From Mucilaginibacter flavus (GTDB lineage Bacteria > Bacteroidota > Bacteroidia > Sphingobacteriales > Sphingobacteriaceae), in the NCBI RefSeq assembly GCF_030409315.1, contig NZ_JAUFPS010000096.1, forward strand, positions 62,001-126,000: DNA of 64,000 bases, in the 5' to 3' direction. This document shows positions 59,677-64,000 of the stretch, one piece after another. The notes beneath the pieces were generated by a model. That model was not told where the DNA came from. It worked only from the letters and a program-made list of their open reading frames with translations, and made no database searches. Made by a program: the position numbers and the translations under genes. Within the stretch, counting starts at the first letter, position 1. Each line of letters begins with the position of its first letter.

Positions 59677-61773
59677 TTAATTAAGTGAAATATCATCAAA
59701 CAACCAGGTGTAATTGGCCGTTCCGTCGCCATTGGTACCATTATCAAATATCAATACCACTTTTTGGTATGATTTTGAGGCATTGATGGCACTGTAATCA
59801 AACGTAAGCGTTTCCCAATCGTTGGCTTTGGTAGTTGGCACTTCTACCTGGTAGCTTACGGTGCCATCGGTGAGGTTTTCAACTTTCAGCAATACTTTAG
59901 CGCCAACCCTTGGCGAGTACACCTTCATGGTAAAGGTTTTTTTGGTCGAAAAATCAATTGGGGAAGGCAGGGTAAAGAAACTGCCGCCATAGTTTTGATC
60001 ATTGTATTTAACCATTTTACCTACTTTATTGCTCACATCAATACCTGTTTTATGCGGATTATCAATAACGGTGATTACTCCGCCACCAAAATCGGTTGTA
60101 GCATAACTTAACGTGCTTGATTCAAAAGTAAGTGGCAAAGCCAGTACTTCCGGCGCGGCTGCCACAAACTTCACATCATCCCAATAGAATTTTTTACCGC
60201 TGCCCGATACATTAAAGTCAAAGAAAATTGAAGCTTTATCGTAAGTGGTTGATAAATCTAAAGCTGGCGTACCTGAAGCGTTTTTGCTGAAATCAAACGT
60301 CAAAGTTTCCCAACCGTTGGCTATTGTTGTCAATACATCGGTTTCAACAGATTTTGCACCGTTGGTATGATCTTCCAATTTTAATTTAATATCGATTCCT
60401 GCTGCTGGAGAGTATACCCTCACGCTCATTTTACTATTTGTAGCAGTAAGTGGCACTTTAGTGGCAAAACCGGTTGGGGTGCCAATTGTAACCCCTGCCC
60501 AGGTTTCCGCGCCTGCTACTTTGGTAGTCAGTTTAACTTTATTAGCGGCATTGGTGGGATCAACGCTATCTACAGTTTGATCGTTACCAAAATCGGTAAC
60601 CGCGTAGTTGAATGTAGCATCATCAAAAGTAACCGGTAAATCAATTTGTTTTAACGGCGGGGCCGATGGTACAAATTTCAAATCATCGGCATAATAAGCC
60701 TTACCGTCGCCAGATACACCAAAGTTGAAGAACAACGATGCCTTATCATAGCTGTAAGCTGCATTCAATGCGGGTGTACCCGCTGCAGGCGAGTTAAAAT
60801 CAAATGTTAGGGTTTCCCATTTGTTAGCCACGGTAGTTTTAACGTCAGTTTCAACCGCGTGCGTACCATCGTTATGGTCTTCTATTTTTAGTTTGATATC
60901 TAAACCGGCAGCCGGTGAGTAAACCCTTACACTCATTTTTGAGGAAAGCGCTGTAACCGGAATTTTTGTAGCAAAGCCCAAAGATGTACCGATGGTTGTA
61001 CCGGCCCATACTTCAGATCCAGCACCTTTAATGGCCTTTAAAACCTTGTTAGCTGCGTTTGTTGGATCGACAGCTACAGATGATATATTGCCACCAAAAT
61101 CACTTGTGGTATAATCATAATTAGGATCATCAAACGTAACCGGCAAATCAATTTGTTTACCAACTTTAATGGTATCCAAATAAGTGGTTGTAGCCGCGCC
61201 ACCGCTTAAGGCCACAATTTTAACAATGTAAACACCCGCGCCCGCATAACTATGCGTTACGGTTTGTCCTTCTAAAAATGATTTAAATGGCACAGGTGAT
61301 ACGTTAGTTGAATCGCCATAATAAACTTTAAATAAAGTTTCATAATCAGCTGAGGCAGAAACGTTAATATTGAGACCACTAATAGCAACCGTGGCTTTCA
61401 GATTCTCGGGCGCACGGAACGAAACAGTTAACGGCTGGCTAAACTCGGTAGTTTTGCCATTAAGGCCATGCCCTACCACTTTCACGGTGTAGTTACCTTC
61501 GGCATACGTGTGCTGCACGTTTTTACCTGCCGCAACTTTTACGAAGGCCGATCCGGCATCACCGTAATACACATCGTATGATACGGTGCCCTCGCCGTTT
61601 GGCGTTATGGTAACCAGGCCGGTATTATCCTGTGTGATATCAAACAGGACCGATAGTTTAGCAGGCGATGTTATACCATTTACAAAAGAAGTATCGGTAA
61701 ACGACTCCTTTTTACAACCGGCTGTAACTGCGAGTAACAATGCTATACTATAAAAATATTTTCTTGCATTCAT
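59677..61773 (-). CDS. Surface lipoprotein with two PKD-like and three repeated CBM-like domains
   Basis: The gene encodes 698 residues with a lipoprotein signal (LAVTAGC, Cys20). Two PKD-like units (~36-120 and 121-204) are followed by three beta-sandwich repeats: 206-374, 375-543 and 544-698. The first two are about 169 residues each and strongly alike (IDLPVTFDD, SVRVYSPAAG, WETLTFDF); the third is more diverged. The repeats look like carbohydrate-binding jelly rolls. It most likely holds glucan at the surface for the SusC/D importer; it stands in the SusE/F position of the operon. Confidence 0.85.
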   Translation of the reverse strand: MNARKYFYSIALLLAVTAGCKKESFTDTSFVNGITSPAKLSVLFDITQDNTGLVTITPNGEGTVSYDVYYGDAGSAFVKVAAGKNVQHTYAEGNYTVKVVGHGLNGKTTEFSQPLTVSFRAPENLKATVAISGLNINVSASADYETLFKVYYGDSTNVSPVPFKSFLEGQTVTHSYAGAGVYIVKIVALSGGAATTTYLDTIKVGKQIDLPVTFDDPNYDYTTSDFGGNISSVAVDPTNAANKVLKAIKGAGSEVWAGTTIGTSLGFATKIPVTALSSKMSVRVYSPAAGLDIKLKIEDHNDGTHAVETDVKTTVANKWETLTFDFNSPAAGTPALNAAYSYDKASLFFNFGVSGDGKAYYADDLKFVPSAPPLKQIDLPVTFDDATFNYAVTDFGNDQTVDSVDPTNAANKVKLTTKVAGAETWAGVTIGTPTGFATKVPLTATNSKMSVRVYSPAAGIDIKLKLEDHTNGAKSVETDVLTTIANGWETLTFDFSKNASGTPALDLSTTYDKASIFFDFNVSGSGKKFYWDDVKFVAAAPEVLALPLTFESSTLSYATTDFGGGVITVIDNPHKTGIDVSNKVGKMVKYNDQNYGGSFFTLPSPIDFSTKKTFTMKVYSPRVGAKVLLKVENLTDGTVSYQVEVPTTKANDWETLTFDYSAINASKSYQKVVLIFDNGTNGDGTANYTWLFDDISLN

Positions 61774-61798
61774 GATTGTTAATTTTAATAGTTAATGA

Positions 61799-63304
61799 TT
61801 AGTACCCCGGATTTTGTGTTAAGCCCGAAACATCCACTTCTGACTGCGGAACCGGGAATACTTCATTTTTACCCGTTTTAAAACCTGTTATTTTGGTAGC
61901 AGCCTGGCCGGTGCGTACCAAATCGAAAAAGCGGTCTCCTTCCATCGCAAGTTCTAACCGGCGTTCATCCCAAATGGCTTGTTTAAGTCCGGCCCCTGTT
62001 GCGGTAACATTATGATTGGCATCACCAAAAGCACGCTGACGTACCTGGTTCAAATAGCCCTGCGCCTTAACATCATTTGGTGCTGTTGAACGGTTATTAG
62101 CTTCGGCTGCCATCAATAGAACTTCGGCATAACGTATGGTGCGGAAGTTGTTGAGGTAGTTTAATTCAACCTGACCCGATGTTTCACCTTTACGTGGCAA
62201 ATATTTACCATTGTATAAACCTGTGTTTTTATAAGGTGCAACCTGGTAAGTGATACCTAATGATGGATTGGCATTTTTATAGGCCTCAATATCAAAAGTA
62301 GTAACCGCTTTACGCTGATCACCGGCGGCATATGCAGCTGCCAGGTTCTGGCTTGGTAAATTGGTGCTCCAACCGGCAGCGTAAGGGGTGTTGCCATTTA
62401 AGCCACGAATGCCGCATTGCTGTACAGAATAATTACCCTGGCCACGTGTTACGCCGCCCCAGTTGTAATATGGCGAGCCATTGGTATACTGAATTTCAAA
62501 AACCGACTCCGGACCGTTTTCGCCGGCTGCCAGGAATATCGAATTAAAATCGGGTACCAGGGTGAAAGCGTTTGATGTAATTACACTTTCCAATATGGTT
62601 TTGGCATCATCAAATTTGTTTTCATACAAATAAACCTTACCCAATAAAGCCTGGGCAGCATATTTGGTGATCCTGCCCTTTTGGGTTTGTACCGCAGGCA
62701 ATACCGCGATGGCACTATTCAAATCTGCTTCGATGGCCTTGTAAACATCAGCTTTGGGCGATCTTTTCAATGTACGGGAATCGCTTACACCTAAACGTTT
62801 ATCGGTAAACAAAGGCACATCGCCAAACATGCGCACTAAAGAAAAGTAATAGTACGACCGTAAAAAGTAAACTTCGCCATACAGGGCATCCTTACCGGCA
62901 AAAGTTATATTTTGGCCGGCAAGGTTTTTATCCTTGTACTCAGTTAAATAATTGGCGCGGTTGATGCCTTCATAGGCCACCTGCCAAAGATCAGTCATGG
63001 TAGAGTTTATAGGGGTATTAGTATAGTCGTCAATTTGCTGTAGTGATAACACGTCAGACGCGCTTTCGCCACCACTAACGGAATTATCTGAAGCGATATC
63101 GCCAACCGGCACCATTTGGTTTAACCATTGTAGTGGCGAATAAGCACTGATTACCAGGCTTCGGTAATCACTTTCTGATTTTAGGTAATCCTGCTCGGTA
63201 GTCACAAAATCCTCGTGTGGATTATAATCCACAAACTTTTTGCAGGATGCAAGCGCGGCTACAAAAGCAACCATGCTTAATAATTTTATATATTTCTTCT
63301 TCAT
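61799..63304 (-). CDS. SusD/RagB-family surface glycan-binding lipoprotein
   Basis: The gene encodes 501 residues with a lipoprotein signal (FVAALASC, Cys21). The SusD helical core is recognised by YFLRSYYYFSLVRMFGDVPLF, GKVYLYENKFDDAKTILE and the C-terminal RRLELAMEGDRFFDLVRTG. It forms the lid on the SusC barrel. It follows susC after 18 bp and is co-transcribed with the binding proteins and GH16 genes downstream. Confidence 0.96.
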   Translation of the reverse strand: MKKKYIKLLSMVAFVAALASCKKFVDYNPHEDFVTTEQDYLKSESDYRSLVISAYSPLQWLNQMVPVGDIASDNSVSGGESASDVLSLQQIDDYTNTPINSTMTDLWQVAYEGINRANYLTEYKDKNLAGQNITFAGKDALYGEVYFLRSYYYFSLVRMFGDVPLFTDKRLGVSDSRTLKRSPKADVYKAIEADLNSAIAVLPAVQTQKGRITKYAAQALLGKVYLYENKFDDAKTILESVITSNAFTLVPDFNSIFLAAGENGPESVFEIQYTNGSPYYNWGGVTRGQGNYSVQQCGIRGLNGNTPYAAGWSTNLPSQNLAAAYAAGDQRKAVTTFDIEAYKNANPSLGITYQVAPYKNTGLYNGKYLPRKGETSGQVELNYLNNFRTIRYAEVLLMAAEANNRSTAPNDVKAQGYLNQVRQRAFGDANHNVTATGAGLKQAIWDERRLELAMEGDRFFDLVRTGQAATKITGFKTGKNEVFPVPQSEVDVSGLTQNPGY

Positions 63305-63322
63305 CGTTTGATCGTTAAATGG

Positions 63323-64000
63323 TTATAGTTTGATATCAAGGCCGAAAGAATAGATTCTTGGTTGTGGATATTCGCCCCTGTCAACGCCGGTATCTAAAAT
63401 GCCACCTGATATTTCGGGATCATAACCAGTGTATTTGGTTATCACGAAGGCATTTTTAACCTGTCCGTAAACTCTTACGCTGCTAAATACTTTGCCGGTA
63501 ATTGATTTAGGGAAGGTGAAGCCCAATTGTAGATTTTTAACCTTCACAAATGAACCATTCTCTACATACCTGTCAGATACACGGATGTTGCTGTTAGGAT
63601 CTGTAAATGAATATCGTGGGTAACGGGCGTCGTTGGTTGTTCCCGGACCTGTCCACCTGGCTAAAACACTGCGGAATTTGTTGGTGTAGTTACCATTACG
63701 CTCATAAGCGCGGTAAATATCGTTACCGATAGAAGCGTAAGTAAACGCGCTGAAATCAAACGATTTGTAGCTGATGCTCAAATTCCAGCCCATGGTGAAT
63801 TTAGGGAATGGGTCACCAATTTTGGTTTGGTCGTTGGCATCTATTTTACCGTCTTTGTTTACGTCAACATACTTGATGTCGCCGGGTTGCGCGCCGGGTT
63901 GTGTTGGCGAGGCCGCAATTTCCTGTGCCGATTGAAACAAACCATCGGTTTTATACCCGTAAAAATATCCAGGTGTAAAACCCTTTTGAAATACAGTAAC
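63323..64000 (-). CDS. SusC/RagA TonB-dependent transporter (C-terminal part)
   Basis: The frame is open from 64000 to the stop at 63323, giving 225 residues of the C-terminal barrel of a protein that usually has about 1000. KYVDVNKDGKIDANDQTKIGDPFPKFTMGW is split here as DVNKDGKIDANDQ and DPFPKFTMGWNLSISY, both hallmarks of SusC C-termini. The end, GEYPQPRIYSFGLDIKL, is typical. The start lies beyond the right edge; the Met at 63940 is internal. With SusD it forms the outer-membrane glucan importer. Confidence 0.95.
   Translation of the reverse strand, partial: VTVFQKGFTPGYFYGYKTDGLFQSAQEIAASPTQPGAQPGDIKYVDVNKDGKIDANDQTKIGDPFPKFTMGWNLSISYKSFDFSAFTYASIGNDIYRAYERNGNYTNKFRSVLARWTGPGTTNDARYPRYSFTDPNSNIRVSDRYVENGSFVKVKNLQLGFTFPKSITGKVFSSVRVYGQVKNAFVITKYTGYDPEISGGILDTGVDRGEYPQPRIYSFGLDIKL

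Noticed and set aside
63323-63940. A separate 205-codon gene starting at 63940
   Set aside because: The frame stays open to the window edge and the upstream codons read as SusC barrel sequence, so the Met is internal.
1-64000. tRNA or rRNA genes
   Set aside because: I scanned the gaps for T-loop-like GTTCRANNC and acceptor pairing and saw no convincing tRNA; no rRNA motifs were seen.

Overview
The window is a chromosomal stretch from a Bacteroidota bacterium, most likely family Sphingobacteriaceae (Mucilaginibacter/Pedobacter type). This rests on a SusC/SusD polysaccharide locus, many lipoproteins with Bacteroidota-type signal peptides, promoters with the TAnnTTTG -7 box of that phylum, start codons lacking Shine-Dalgarno sequences, and palindromic intergenic repeats. 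The genus is inference; no marker that fixes it (such as 16S rRNA) is present.

Layout. 1-831: the front part of a GH1 beta-glucosidase on the minus strand. 1282-2749: a three-gene copper/respiration unit (lipoprotein, SCO1-like protein, cytochrome c). 2977-3409: RNase P RNA with its terminator. 3492-7226: an NtrC-type regulator, a lipocalin-like lipoprotein and a clan GH-A hydrolase. 7374-21185: mainly housekeeping (lepA, folD, queE, recQ, manC, rlmB, dnaB), with a Rieske protein, an OmpA/TPR/PD40 protein and a CBM6-like protein. 21392-31519: chrA, a TPR protein, etfB/etfA, a bifunctional-nuclease protein, a nucleoside MFS transporter, ThuA and GMC oxidoreductase genes, a REP pair carrying an inserted MITE-like element, and a MOSC/SelW-like pair. 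31772-37514: a sulfur assimilation unit. 37992-49054: an orphan TonB receptor, proBA, two very small membrane-protein genes, mnmA, topA and a conserved hypothetical gene. 49280-56613: a very large alpha-2-macroglobulin, then a Crp-family regulator next to a quinone-oxidoreductase-like gene. 56724-64000: a minus-strand laminarin-type (beta-1,3-glucan) utilisation locus that runs off the right edge.

The most interesting system is the control region of the sulfur operon (31690-32425). An Rrf2 regulator gene with a duplicated TATAGTAT-type site is followed by a promoter carrying a similar site. That promoter drives a 24-codon leader ORF containing Cys-Gln-Arg-Cys-Cys. Behind the leader ORF are two mutually exclusive RNA hairpins, a possible antiterminator and an intrinsic terminator, directly before the sulfite reductase gene. 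This is the architecture of a cysteine-sensing, ribosome-dependent transcription attenuator. The operon supplies sulfite reductase, siroheme synthesis (CobA plus a Met8-like domain fused to a TauE/SafE-type transporter) and an Fe-S type APS/PAPS reductase.

A second theme is intergenic DNA. Many gaps, especially between convergent genes, hold quasi-palindromes built from short repeated words that differ from locus to locus. Other gaps hold dispersed conserved palindromes. Several housekeeping genes have the -7 box only 7-10 nt before the start codon and are probably leaderless.
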